From positions 1 to 64,000 of the forward strand of contig JAKPJZ010000201.1 in the NCBI GenBank assembly GCA_029553955.1: DNA of 64,000 bases. The letters run 5' to 3'. Source of the stretch: Chloroflexota bacterium (GTDB lineage: Bacteria > Chloroflexota > Anaerolineae > SpSt-313). Shown here piece after piece: positions 32,174-40,742 of the stretch. Made by a program: the position numbers and the translations under genes. Numbering within the stretch: the first letter of the stretch is position 1; each line of letters starts with the position of its first letter. Below the pieces are notes generated by a model, which was not told the DNA's origin, did no database searches, and saw only the letters and a list, made by a program, of their open reading frames with translations.

Positions 32174-33928
32174 ATGTTGCAGGAACTGAGCATCAGCAAC
32201 TTTGCCATCATCGACCATCTGCGCCTTGGCTTTGCGCCGGGGATGAACGTCCTCACCGGCGAGACCGGCGCGGGCAAGTCGATCATCATCGACGCCGTCA
32301 GCGCGCTCTTGGGGGGGCGCCTCTCGGGCGAGACGGTAATCCGCGCCGGCGCCGAGCGGGCCACGATCGAGGGCATTTTCGGCCTCACCCCTGCCGGGGC
32401 GACATCTCTCCAGCCGCTGGTCGACGAGCTCGGGCTCGACGACGGCGACGGGACGCTGATCCTCAGCCGCGAGCTCAACCGCTCGGGGCGCAACGTCTGC
32501 CGCGTCAACGGGCGGGCGGTCACCGTGAGCGTGCTCGAGCAGTTCGGGCAGCGCCTGGTCGACATCCACGGTCAGGGCGAGCACCTCTCGCTCTTGCGCG
32601 TGCGCGAGCACCTGGGCTTCCTCGACCGCTACGCCGGGCTTGCCGAGGCGCGGGCGACGCTGGCGACCACGTTTGCCGAGCTGCGCCGGGTGCGTCAGGC
32701 CCTGCAGGAATGCCTGCGCGACGAGCGCGAGCTGGCACGGCGCATGGACCTCTTGCAGTTCCAGGTGGCCGAGATCGACGCAGCCAAGCTCGACGCTGAG
32801 GAGGAGGAGCAGCTCCTGCAGCAGCGCACGCTGCTGGCCAATGCCGAGCGCTTGCAAGAGCTGGCCAACTCGGGCTATGCGCTCCTGAGCGGGGGCGAGC
32901 AGCACCGCCGCTCGGCGCTCGACCTCTTGGGCACGGTGCTGCACGACCTGGCGCAGCTCGAAAAGCTGGACCCGACCGTGGCCGAGCAGCGGCAGGCGGC
33001 GGAGAATGCCCTGTACCAGCTCGAAGACGTGGCGCGCGCTTTGCGTGTGTACCGCGACGGCATCGAGTTCAGCCCCGCGCGCCTCGAGCAGGTGGAGGAA
33101 CGGCTGTCGCTGCTGCAGAGCCTGAAGCGCAAGTACGGCGAGACGGTGGCCGACGTGCTGCGCTTTGGCGAGAGCGCGCGCGCCGAGCTCGAAGCCATCA
33201 GCCACAACGAGGAACGGGTGGCCGAGCTGCGCGAGCGCGAGCAGGCGCTGCTGGGCGAGGCCGGCGCGCAGGCCGCGCAGCTCTCGGTGGCGCGCCGCGA
33301 GGCCGCCGGCCGGCTGGAGCGCGCGGTGGAAGAGCAGCTTGCCGAGCTCAAGATGGAACGGGCGCGCTTTGTGGTGGCTATCGAGCGGGCGGAGGACGCC
33401 ACAGGCCCCGAGATCGACGGTCGGCGCTGGGCGCTCGATGCCACCGGGGTCGATCGCGTCGAGTTCCTCATTGCGCCGAACCTGGGCGAGCCGCCCAAGC
33501 CCTTGGCCAAGATCGCCTCGGGCGGCGAGACGTCGCGCCTGATGCTGGCGATGAAGGGCGTGCTCTCGCAGGCCGATGCCGTGCCCACGCTGATCTTTGA
33601 CGAGATCGACGCCGGCATCAGCGGCCGCGTGGGCACGCTGGTGGGGCGCAGGCTGTGGGGCCTCACCGGCAGCCACCAGGTGCTGTGTGTGACGCACCTG
33701 CCGCAGATCGCCAGCTTTGCCGATTGCCATCTGAATGTGAGCAAGGAGATTGCCGGCGAGCGCACCGTCACCCACGTGCGCCGGCTCGCCGCCGCCGAGC
33801 GCGCCCATGAGCTGGCCGGCATGCTGGGCGGCGATGGCACGAGCGCCTCGCTCCTGAACGCGGAGGAGCTGTTGGCGCAGGTCGAGGGTTGGAAGCAGCA
33901 GGAGCGACAGCCACAACAAGGGGCATGA
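32174..33928 (+). CDS. recN: DNA repair protein RecN
   Basis: The 584-residue SMC-like ATPase acts in double-strand break repair. Walker A is LTGETGAGKSIIIDAVSALL (near 31), followed by two long coiled-coil arms (about 160-235 and 290-380). The ABC signature is KIASGGETSRLMLAMKGVL near 446 and Walker B is PTLIFDEIDAGISGRVG near 472. Length and motif order are normal. ATG at 32174. The stop codon TGA overlaps the first two bases of a 64-bp palindrome. Confidence 0.96.
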   Translation: MLQELSISNFAIIDHLRLGFAPGMNVLTGETGAGKSIIIDAVSALLGGRLSGETVIRAGAERATIEGIFGLTPAGATSLQPLVDELGLDDGDGTLILSRELNRSGRNVCRVNGRAVTVSVLEQFGQRLVDIHGQGEHLSLLRVREHLGFLDRYAGLAEARATLATTFAELRRVRQALQECLRDERELARRMDLLQFQVAEIDAAKLDAEEEEQLLQQRTLLANAERLQELANSGYALLSGGEQHRRSALDLLGTVLHDLAQLEKLDPTVAEQRQAAENALYQLEDVARALRVYRDGIEFSPARLEQVEERLSLLQSLKRKYGETVADVLRFGESARAELEAISHNEERVAELREREQALLGEAGAQAAQLSVARREAAGRLERAVEEQLAELKMERARFVVAIERAEDATGPEIDGRRWALDATGVDRVEFLIAPNLGEPPKPLAKIASGGETSRLMLAMKGVLSQADAVPTLIFDEIDAGISGRVGTLVGRRLWGLTGSHQVLCVTHLPQIASFADCHLNVSKEIAGERTVTHVRRLAAAERAHELAGMLGGDGTSASLLNAEELLAQVEGWKQQERQPQQGA

Positions 33929-34055
33929 GGTAGGTTTGCCTGAGCCGTTCGCCGCCCGCGGGCGGCGAACGGCTCAGGCAAACCTACCTCCGCCCGCCCT
34001 GGGCCTGGTCCGGGAGGCGGCGGAGCAGACGCCCCGGACGCTACCCAGGTCGTAG
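33927..34055 (-). repeat. Palindrome-core element after recN, 64-bp perfect palindrome 33927-33990
   Basis: 33927-33990 is perfectly palindromic about CCCGCGGG. Its arms share GGTTTGCCTGAGCC and GTTCGCCGCCC with the copy at 7207-7296 but lack the 7 bp present on both arms there. The flank 33998-34055 (CCTGGGCCTGGTCCGGGAGG and GCCCCGGACGCTACCCAGG) matches 7294-7353. The other flank is missing because the palindrome abuts the recN stop codon. Confidence 0.85.
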
Positions 34056-34080
34056 AAAGGCGCTGGAAGGAGAACCTGTG

Positions 34081-35175
34081 ATGATCGACGAGCAACGCCT
34101 GGTCGCCTGCTTTCTTGAGCTGGTGCGCATCGATAGTCCCTCGCGGCACGAGCAGGCGATCGGCGACCGCCTGGCGCAGATGCTGCGTGCCCTGGGCGCC
34201 AGGGTCGAGCGCGACGCCATCGGCAACGTCTTTGGCCAGCTTGACGGCCAGGGCGAAGCGCTTCTGCTCAACGCCCATATGGATACGGTGGTGCCGGGCG
34301 AGGGCGTGCAGCCGGTGCGCGAGGGCGGCCTCATCCGCTCCGACGGCCGTACCGTCCTCGGTGGCGACGACAAGTCGGGCGTGGCCATTGTGCTGGAGGT
34401 CGTGCGCGCGGCCCAGGCGCAAGGCATCGCCCTGCCGCCGCTCGACATCGTCTTTAGCGTGCAGGAAGAGGTGGGCCTGGCCGGGGCCAAGGCCGTCGAC
34501 ATGACCCGGCTGCGGGCGCGGCAGGGCATCGGCCTCGACGCCGGTGGGCCGGTGGGCACGGCCGTCGTCTCGGCGCCCTCGCACGACAGGCTCGAGGCAG
34601 ATATCCACGGCGTGGCGGCGCACGCCGGCGGCGAGCCCGAGAAGGGCGTCAGCGCCATCGAGGTGGCGGCCGACGCCATCTGCCACATGCCGCTGGGGCG
34701 CATCGACGAAGAGACGACGGCCAACATCGGCATCATCTCGGGCGGCCAGGCGACCAACATCGTCTGCGACCGCGTGGAGCTGAGCGGCGAGGCGCGCAGC
34801 CATAGCGCCGCCAAGCTGGCCACGCAGGTGCAGGCCATGGTCGCGGCGCTCGAGCAGGCGGCGGCGCGGCGCGGCGTGAGCGTCGACGTCGGCGTGAGCC
34901 ACGAGTACACCGCCTATTCGCTGCGCCCCGACGACCCGCTGCTCGGGCTGCTGGCGGCGGGGGCGGCCGAGGTAGGCATCGAGCCCGCGTTCGGGCCGAC
35001 CGGCGGCGGCTCCGACGCCAACGTGTTCAACGCGGCCGGCATCCGGGTGACCAACATCTCGACCGGCATGGACCGGGTGCACACCACCAGCGAGCAAATC
35101 GCCGTGGCCGACATGGTCCGCGCGGCCGAGTGGCTGCTGGCCTGCCTGCGCCTGCGCGCCCAGGGCCGCGCCTAG
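34081..35175 (+). CDS. M20-family peptidase, PepT-like
   Basis: The 364-residue zinc peptidase has the M20 metal sites: NAHMDTVVPGEGV near 66, VLGGDDKSGVAIVLEV near 96 and SVQEEVGLAGAKAVD near 125. A dimerisation domain follows, and GPTGGGSDANVFNAAGI near 303 and DRVHTTSEQIA near 324 close the active site. The sequence resembles PepT/tripeptidase-like proteins of the M20/M25/M40 group. I chose the ATG at 34081, with AAGGAG eight bases upstream; the GTG just before it is possible. It stands alone between two palindromic elements. Confidence 0.88.
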   Translation: MIDEQRLVACFLELVRIDSPSRHEQAIGDRLAQMLRALGARVERDAIGNVFGQLDGQGEALLLNAHMDTVVPGEGVQPVREGGLIRSDGRTVLGGDDKSGVAIVLEVVRAAQAQGIALPPLDIVFSVQEEVGLAGAKAVDMTRLRARQGIGLDAGGPVGTAVVSAPSHDRLEADIHGVAAHAGGEPEKGVSAIEVAADAICHMPLGRIDEETTANIGIISGGQATNIVCDRVELSGEARSHSAAKLATQVQAMVAALEQAAARRGVSVDVGVSHEYTAYSLRPDDPLLGLLAAGAAEVGIEPAFGPTGGGSDANVFNAAGIRVTNISTGMDRVHTTSEQIAVADMVRAAEWLLACLRLRAQGRA

Positions 35176-35214
35176 CGGCCTGCTGGAGGATCAACTCGTC
35201 GCTGTCGGCGGCCC

Positions 35215-35412
35215 GGGCGCAGCCGGGCCTTTGGCTCCGCTGCGCCCGGCTCTGATCCAGGAAGGGGTTTGGGCGGGTTGGGCCTTCCGGCTGCCCCTGG
35301 CGCGCCCGCGGACGCGCCAGGGGCAGCCGGAAGGCCCAACCCGCCCAAACCCCGCCATGATGGCCTCGAACCGGGCTCGCGCAGAGCGTGAAACCCGGTT
35401 GCCGGGCGGTTC
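35215..35412 (+). repeat. Palindrome-core intergenic element, best-preserved copy, 90-bp palindrome 35264-35353
   Basis: Three parts are clear. The leading flank contains GGCTCCGCTGCGCCCGGCTC and TGATCCAGGAAGG. The 90-bp palindrome has outer arms GGGGTTTGGGCGGGTTGGG and one mismatch near the axis CCCGCGGA. The trailing flank contains GAACCGGGCTCGCGCAGAGC and GTGAAACCCGGTTGCCGG. The surrounding gap, 35176-35508, holds no gene. Copies of this order occur at 7140, 16258, 20500, 38930 and 63380. Confidence 0.85.
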
Positions 35413-35508
35413 CGATCCGCTCGACACGCTGCTCGCATCTGGGTCATCGTTGTCGTGTCGTCTCTGGCCTCGGGCGCCGCTTGGCGCGTTCCAAAGGAGG
35501 GTAAACCC

Positions 35509-36423
35509 GTGGGCGGCCTGGAGAACCTCAGCACGTCTCTCATCCTCTGGCTGCAGTCGTGCGGCACCCCGGCGTTGGACTCGGTCTTCAAGATCATCAC
35601 CTTCATGGGCGACGAAAAGTTCTACCTCTTGCTCCTGCCCCTCGTCTACTGGTGCTTCGACAAGCGCCTGGGCATCCGCCTGGCCCTGCTGGTCCTTGTC
35701 TCCAACACGGTCAACCTGTGGTGCAAGTACGCCTTCATGCTGGCGCGGCCCAACGACAAGATCGTGCGCTACGTCACGACACAGGAAGGCCCCGGCTTCC
35801 CTAGCGGGCACACCCAGTCGGCGACGGTGGCCCTGGGTTACCTGGCCACGCAGGTACGGCGCTGGGGCGCCGGCATCGCGGCATTGCTGCTCATCCTGCT
35901 GGTGGGGCTCTCGCGCCTGTACCTGGGGGTGCACCACCTGTACGACGTGGTTGGCGGCCTGCTCATCGGCGGCCTGATGCTGTGGCTCTTCATTGCGGTC
36001 ACCGCGCCGGCCGAGCGGCTTTGGCGCTCGTGGCCGCGGGCGCTGCGCTACGGGGTGGCGCTGCTGGCGCCCGTGCTGCTCTTGGCCGTGCCGCCCCTCT
36101 TCCTGGGGGGCCGGGGCACCGAGGACGCCGCCAGCAGCCTGGGCGCCCTGGCCGGCTTTGCCGTGGGTGCGCAGCTCGAGGGGGAGGGGGTGCGCTTCAC
36201 CGCCGGGGGCGTGCTGGTGCAGCGCCTGCTGCGCTTCCTGCTCGGCTTTGCCCTCGTCGCCGTGATCTACTTTGGGATGAGCGCGTTGCCGCTGGAGGGC
36301 ACGCTGTGGCGCTTTGTGCGCTATGCGTGCGTGGGCCTCTTTGCCAGCGCCGGGGCGCCGTGGCTCTTTGTGCGCCTGCGGCTGGCGGGGGTAGAGGGCG
36401 TTATGGCCCCGGCGGCATCCTAA
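35509..36423 (+). CDS. PAP2-family membrane phosphatase
   Basis: The 304-residue protein has about eight membrane helices and the three phosphatase motifs of the PAP2 family: KYAFMLARPND (near 68), GFPSGHTQS (near 90) and SRLYLGVHHLYDVVGG (near 130). The C-terminal half (about 170-300) adds more helices. Relatives hydrolyse lipid phosphates such as phosphatidic acid or undecaprenyl pyrophosphate at the membrane. The GTG at 35509, eight bases after AAAGGAGG, is the most likely start. It converges with the next gene across a hairpin. Confidence 0.88.
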   Translation: MGGLENLSTSLILWLQSCGTPALDSVFKIITFMGDEKFYLLLLPLVYWCFDKRLGIRLALLVLVSNTVNLWCKYAFMLARPNDKIVRYVTTQEGPGFPSGHTQSATVALGYLATQVRRWGAGIAALLLILLVGLSRLYLGVHHLYDVVGGLLIGGLMLWLFIAVTAPAERLWRSWPRALRYGVALLAPVLLLAVPPLFLGGRGTEDAASSLGALAGFAVGAQLEGEGVRFTAGGVLVQRLLRFLLGFALVAVIYFGMSALPLEGTLWRFVRYACVGLFASAGAPWLFVRLRLAGVEGVMAPAAS

Positions 36424-36434
36424 CGCCTTGTGTT

Positions 36435-36489
36435 GGGGGTATTCGGCGGGATGGGCGGCCACAGGCCGCCCATCCCGCCGAATACCCCC
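36435..36489. terminator. Hairpin between convergent genes
   Basis: Perfect 26-bp arms (36435-36460 and 36464-36489) with a 3-nt loop ACA, beginning GGGGGTATTCGGCGGGATGG. It sits 12 bp after the PAP2 stop and 33 bp before the stop of the opposing gene, so it can serve both. The outer arm resembles that of the palindrome-core elements. Confidence 0.8.
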
Positions 36490-36521
36490 TAAAGGGCCAT
36501 GGCTGGAGGGAAGCGCAACGC

Positions 36522-37733
36522 TCAGCGCTCGGGGTCGCTCTGGGGCGCGTCGCCCTCCGGCCCGGCCGCAACGTCACCCTCGGGCGCGCTGGGCTCCGCA
36601 GGCTCCGCCGGCGGGCTGTCCGCAAGAGCGTCGCCCTCCGCCGGCTCGGCCGACAGATCGGCCTCATCCGGCGCCAAGGGCACGTCCAGCGCCAACAGGT
36701 CCAGTTCCTCGCCGTCGGCCGGCGCACCGTCGTCGGGCGTCTCGCCGCCATCATCCGCCGGTGCGCCGCCCTGCCCCCGCGCCACGATCTCACGGTAGAC
36801 CAGGGTCCACACGGTCGATTTGAAGACGGTGTAGATGCCGCCCACGAGGAGCAGCGCCGCGAAGACGATCAAGAGCAGCGGCACCGCGGCGACCAGCCCG
36901 GCCACGATGGAGCCGGCCAGCGCCCAGGCCGCGAGGCCGGGGACGACGGCCAGGGCCAGTGCCAGGATGGCGACTGGCGCCAGGACGATGCCGTAGGCCA
37001 GGTTGATGCCCAGCAGGATCAGCCAGGTCAGCCCGATGTCGCGCAGGTTGCGGCGCAGCGTCCAGTAGCCCTGGCGCACCGATTCGAGCACGCCTTCCTG
37101 TGCAAGCACGCAGCGGCGATAGGCGAACTCGCCGAGCAGTTCCGCGGCAACCCCGACGGCGATGGTGATGAGCAGCCACAGCAGGAAGAGCAGGATGACG
37201 CCGATGACAGCGACGACGATGAGCCATTCGATGCTCTCTGCGGCTGCGATCACGATCAGCACGACGGGTGGCGCCACGAAGAGCAAGAGCAACGCCATGA
37301 TGGCGACGGCTACCGGGATGCCGATGACGAGCTCGATGGCGAAGAGGCGCAGGAAGCGCGCCCAACCCATGCGGAAGCCGCTGCCGACGCTGGTCGTTTC
37401 GGTGCGCTCGACCTCGTCGACCATGCCGATGAGGGCGCCGCGGGCCGTATTGGCCACCACGATGCCGAGCACGACCATCAGCAGCACGAACGCCACGATC
37501 GCCAGGATAATGAACACGACCATGGCCGCACCGATTTCGGGCTGGATGTGCAGGCGCGAGAGGTCTGAGCCGTCGAGGACGTACTGTACCCCCGAGCCGG
37601 CCTGACTGCCACCCCCGCCCCCACTGCCACCCCCGCTGCCGCTAAAGATAGCCAGGAGGACGCCAAAGAGCCACAGGGCGCGGTGGCGCCAGGTGATCTG
37701 CCACGCTCGCTTGAGAATAGCCGTATAGTTCAT
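36522..37733 (-). CDS. Multi-pass membrane protein with acidic C-terminal tail
   Basis: The 403-residue protein has a short Gly/Ser-rich loop (about 32-47), then about six membrane helices between residues 68 and 310, and an Asp/Glu/Ala/Pro-rich tail (about 320-403) with no predicted fold. The N-terminus YTAILKRAWQITWRHRALWL is typical of a membrane protein family widespread in Chloroflexota and Actinobacteria with no assigned function. The tail is probably cytoplasmic and disordered. No neighbour suggests a role. Confidence 0.7.
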   Translation of the reverse strand: MNYTAILKRAWQITWRHRALWLFGVLLAIFSGSGGGSGGGGGSQAGSGVQYVLDGSDLSRLHIQPEIGAAMVVFIILAIVAFVLLMVVLGIVVANTARGALIGMVDEVERTETTSVGSGFRMGWARFLRLFAIELVIGIPVAVAIMALLLLFVAPPVVLIVIAAAESIEWLIVVAVIGVILLFLLWLLITIAVGVAAELLGEFAYRRCVLAQEGVLESVRQGYWTLRRNLRDIGLTWLILLGINLAYGIVLAPVAILALALAVVPGLAAWALAGSIVAGLVAAVPLLLIVFAALLLVGGIYTVFKSTVWTLVYREIVARGQGGAPADDGGETPDDGAPADGEELDLLALDVPLAPDEADLSAEPAEGDALADSPPAEPAEPSAPEGDVAAGPEGDAPQSDPER

Positions 37734-38293
37734 GTCCTACCTCCTCAGCCAAAAAAGCGACTGCAACAGCAGCCAATTTCGCCCCATCCGGGTGACTGCC
37801 TGGCGGTATGCTCCGCACCAGCCCGGCTTCGATCTTTCGGGGGAAACCTGACACACCGATTTCCATGGCGGGCAGGCGATTGGCAATAACCAGCCAGACG
37901 CCTGCCCATACCCACGGGCGGGCCCCCCTACCGTTCCCCCGTCGCGGGGGAATTGGGCTGTCTTCCGCGGCACTAGATCGCTCGCTTGCCGTTTCTTGGC
38001 CACACAGGACGCGGTCGAGCGCCCCCATTCCCCCGCGACGGGGGAACGGTAGGGGGGCCCCCACCCTGCAGCAGGAGAAACCGTCTGTCAGTCGTGGCGC
38101 GAGCTGGACCGAGTGCTTGCCAGAAAGCCGGCGCTGGCCACCCGCCAGGGAAATTGCTGTGACAGGTCTCCGAAAACCTGTCAGGTTTCGTCGCGGGCGG
38201 CCAGGGCGCAGCCGGCCCGCCAAACACTCCCCCCAATCAGGGCTCCGTTCCGGCCGCGCGTGCGAAGCGTGAGGCCCGGATGACGCGGCCCTC
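37734..38293. other. Intergenic region with a MITE-like element and an element remnant
   Basis: 37845-38168 is the second MITE-like copy. 38160-38190 is a gacctgtcagg-type palindrome. 38193-38285 (GGCGCAGCCGGCCCGCC, then GTTCCGGCCGCGCGTGCGAA and GTGAGGCCCGGATG) resembles the palindrome-core element without its long palindrome. No gene is visible. Confidence 0.65.
37845..38168. mobile_element. MITE-like element, copy 2 (324 bp, internally expanded)
   Basis: Termini (37845-37872 and 38141-38168) match those of 15000-15230: AACCTGACACACCGATTTCC and, read inward from the right, GACCTGTCACAGCAATTTCC. The hairpin in the middle differs from copy 1. Each 30-bp arm (37923-37952 and 38028-38057) now contains the whole copy-1 hairpin tip, and 75 bp of new sequence separates them. 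No coding capacity. Confidence 0.85.
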
Positions 38294-38899
38294 TCAGGGC
38301 GCTGGATACTCTCGTGGTGGCCCTTGCCGTCGCAGCCAGAGGACAACCCAGGCGATATAGAGCCCGGCAATGGCTGCGGTGACCGTCCACGAAACGGCAG
38401 CCTCGATCAGCGGCCACAACGGGGCCAGCCTGGCGTTGACCTCGGCCAACGCGGCTTGCAGCCACAGCGGCCCCATGCTGGGGCCCGCCAGCCGCAGCCC
38501 CAGCGCGCTAACCCACTGGCCCACTGCGGCGAGGGCCTGCCAGCCGCCCAGTGGCCCCGCAATGGACCAGGCCAGGCCCAGCCCCTGCCAGAGGAGCCAG
38601 GCCACCCCCAGCGCCGCGGGCGCCAGGTAGAGCGCCGGGTCGGGCCGTGGGCGCGGCGCCGGCGCGAGCCGGGGCTCGAGCTGCGCCCAAAAGGTCTCGG
38701 CCTGCCCGGGTGCCGTGGCCGGCGCACTGGCGCGCAGTTGCCAGCGTGCGCCCCGATACTCCTCCACAGCGGCACGGCACTCAGGGCACACCGCCAGGTG
38801 CGCGGCGACCTGTGCCTGCTCTACGTCACTCAACTCGCCGTCGAGCCAGGCCGACCAGGCGCCCGATGCGATGACATGCGGCCCTTGGCGATCGGCCAT
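38294..38899 (-). CDS. Anti-sigma factor with zinc-finger domain
   Basis: The 201-residue protein begins with an anti-sigma zinc-finger domain: AWLDGELSDVEQAQVAAHLA with VCPECRAAVEEY, giving the HxxxCxxC metal site (about residues 33-40). A Pro/Ala-rich linker follows, then two to three membrane helices (about 90-115, 120-140, 165-190). It should hold the ECF sigma factor encoded just upstream (39145-39693). The ATG at 38899 follows GGAGGAG. An unusual 78-bp palindrome (39007-39084) sits between sigma and anti-sigma genes. Confidence 0.85.
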   Translation of the reverse strand: MADRQGPHVIASGAWSAWLDGELSDVEQAQVAAHLAVCPECRAAVEEYRGARWQLRASAPATAPGQAETFWAQLEPRLAPAPRPRPDPALYLAPAALGVAWLLWQGLGLAWSIAGPLGGWQALAAVGQWVSALGLRLAGPSMGPLWLQAALAEVNARLAPLWPLIEAAVSWTVTAAIAGLYIAWVVLWLRRQGPPREYPAP

Positions 38900-38929
38900 C
38901 ACTCCTCCACTGTCAGTACCATACCCATA

Positions 38930-39130
38930 CTTGTTGCGGGCAACCGCTGGCGGTCCGGGTGGCTGCCGGCTGACCCGCTGCGCTTCGGCCCGGCGCTGGC
39001 CCGGAAGGGGAATTCTCGGCGGGGTGGCTGCCCCATGGCCGCCCGCGGGCGGCCATGGGGCAGCCAACCCGCCGAGAATTCCCCCCTTAAGATTCCGTTT
39101 CGGTCATGTGCGAAGCTCAACGCCCGGATG
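38930..39130 (+). repeat. Palindrome-core element between sigma and anti-sigma genes, 78-bp palindrome 39007-39084
   Basis: The leading flank contains GCTGCGCTTCGGCCCGGCGC and CCGGAA. The palindrome is symmetric about CCCGCGGG with one mismatch (39024/39067). The trailing flank contains CTTAAG, CGGTCATGTGCGAAGCTCAA and GCCCGGATGCCGCG. It lies in the leader of the anti-sigma gene. Confidence 0.8.
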
Positions 39131-39144
39131 CCGCGCCCCTTCGT

Positions 39145-39693
39145 TCATGTGCGCTTGTACTGGGTGGCCGCCAGCGCAGTACGTAGCAGGCCGCGCGCAT
39201 AGCTCAGGCGCGACATCACTGTGCCCATGGGGATGCCCAGCACCTGAGCGATCTCTTTGTACGATAGCCCCTCGAACTCGCGCAAGATCAGCGCCGCACG
39301 GCACTGCTCGGGCAGGCCCAAGACGGCCCGGCGCACGGCGCGCGCTCGCTCGTGGGCGAGGGCCGCGCCCTCCGGCGAGCCGGCCGGGTCGACGACGCCG
39401 TCGGGCAGGGGCTGCTCTCGGGGCGCGCGCCGCAGACAGTCGATGCTCGCCCGCACCGCCAGACGGCAGAGCCAGCTCTTGAAGGCGGCGTCGTCGCGCA
39501 GCGTCGCCAGTTGCTCCCAGGCGCGCAGGAAAGCCGCCTGGGCCACGTCATCGGCCGTCGCGGCATCGCCCGTCATGTGATAGGCGATGGCCGCGACCGC
39601 CCGGTGGTGGCGCACGACGAGCGCTCCGAATGCGTCCTTGTCGCCCCGGCGGGCGCGCGCGACCAGGGCCTGTTCCGGCTCCCCCGTGGACAT
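39145..39693 (-). CDS. ECF-type RNA polymerase sigma factor
   Basis: The 182-residue protein has region 2 (about 20-85, FGALVVRHHRAVAAIAYHMT with DDVAQAAFLRAWEQ) and region 4 (about 120-172, LPEQCRAALILREFEGLSYK then EIAQVLGIPMGTVMSRL). It directs transcription of an unknown regulon and is paired with the zinc-finger anti-sigma gene downstream. It is distinct from the sigma factor at 1534-2109. ATG at 39693. Confidence 0.92.
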   Translation of the reverse strand: MSTGEPEQALVARARRGDKDAFGALVVRHHRAVAAIAYHMTGDAATADDVAQAAFLRAWEQLATLRDDAAFKSWLCRLAVRASIDCLRRAPREQPLPDGVVDPAGSPEGAALAHERARAVRRAVLGLPEQCRAALILREFEGLSYKEIAQVLGIPMGTVMSRLSYARGLLRTALAATQYKRT

Positions 39694-39745
39694 GTCCCCT
39701 CTATCCCTTCGACTATAGGACGCACGCCATGCCGTGGATATTCGG

Positions 39746-40645
39746 TCAGCGGAGCAGGGCGGCGGCGTTGGCGCGGGGCGCGCTGAGGCCCAGGCCCTCG
39801 GCGGCGAGGGCGCATTTGGTGCGCAGCAGCGATACGGCGTGCGCGCTCAGGCGCGGCGCCAGTTCGGAGAGGGCGTAATAGTTGGCCTGACCCTTGGCGA
39901 TGATCAGCTCGGCCTGGCCCAGGGCCTGCCGCAGCTCGGGCGACATTTCGCCATCGATGGGTATGCCGAGGGTGTCGGGCCCGGCGGTGATGACCGGCGC
40001 CAGGCGGTCGAGCCCGACGGCCTGGGCGTCGGCAGAGATGGCATCGGAGGTGATGGGGCCGCCCTTGACGGCGATGGTGACGGGGCAGCCGTAGCGCTGC
40101 AGCTCGGCGATGAGCAGGGCGTCGAGGGCGATCTCGCCCACGTTATCGGCCAGGTAGACCACGCGCGGCCCGCGCCGCACCAGCTCGAGGATGGCCGCGG
40201 TATCGTCGCGGGCCAGCCCCTCAGAGAGCACGCCTTGCAGCGCCGCTTCGATGCGTTCGGGGGCCAGGTCGTAGCCGGTGCCGACGGTGCGAAAGTCGAG
40301 GTGGTTGCCGGCGATGGCCCAGCCGGCGAGCAGGCGAAAGCGCGCCAGGTCATCGGCGGTGGCATCGGCCCGCGCCTTGATGCGCGGCGCCAGTTGCAGG
40401 CCCGCGTCGTTGCAGCGCTCGCGCAGCTCGCGGAAGGGCATGGCGAGCCCTGCGCGCGCTTTGAGCAGGCGGTGCACGTGTGTGATATAGACCGACGGGA
40501 TGCGACCATAGTCGAAGGCGACGCCCAGGTCGCGCAACGCTTCGCGCAGGATGCTGCGGCGCAGGTCCTCGTCTGGAACGGCATCCAGCAGGGCGCCGCG
40601 CAGGTCGTCGATGATGCAGGCAGGGCAGGGCAGACCCGATTGCAT
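39746..40645 (-). CDS. DUF89 family damage-control phosphatase-like protein
   Basis: The 299-residue protein matches the prokaryotic branch of DUF89 (ARMT1-like). It has an N-terminal CPAC pair, LAGWAIAGNHLDF near 108 and the metal-site motif LADNVGEIALDALLI near 168. KGQANYYALSEL lies near 251. DUF89 proteins are metal-dependent phosphatases thought to remove damaged or excess phosphometabolites. A consensus-like promoter lies at 40684-40712, and a 77-bp tandem array begins 31 bp beyond it. ATG at 40645. Confidence 0.87.
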   Translation of the reverse strand: MQSGLPCPACIIDDLRGALLDAVPDEDLRRSILREALRDLGVAFDYGRIPSVYITHVHRLLKARAGLAMPFRELRERCNDAGLQLAPRIKARADATADDLARFRLLAGWAIAGNHLDFRTVGTGYDLAPERIEAALQGVLSEGLARDDTAAILELVRRGPRVVYLADNVGEIALDALLIAELQRYGCPVTIAVKGGPITSDAISADAQAVGLDRLAPVITAGPDTLGIPIDGEMSPELRQALGQAELIIAKGQANYYALSELAPRLSAHAVSLLRTKCALAAEGLGLSAPRANAAALLR

Positions 40646-40683
40646 GGCAGGTTGATCCTCCAGAGAGATGATGAGCTCGGTCT

Positions 40684-40712
40684 ATGGTACTCGCGGGCTG
40701 AGAAAGTGTCAA
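40684..40712 (-). promoter_or_regulatory. Promoter of the DUF89 gene
   Basis: On the minus strand TTGACA (40712-40707), a 17-bp spacer and TACCAT (40689-40684), 39 bp before the ATG. Confidence 0.7.
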
Positions 40713-40742
40713 CATGAGCTGGCCCGAAACCACACCCGGAGT

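Noticed and set aside
32875-35097. 740-codon minus-strand frame opposite recN and the PepT-like gene
   Set aside because: It runs through two real genes and the palindromic element between them; no family similarity.
35395-35425. Possible tRNA T-loop (GGTTCCGATCC)
   Set aside because: No acceptor stem or anticodon arm can be built around it; it is part of the trailing flank of a repeat. No other tRNA was seen in the window.
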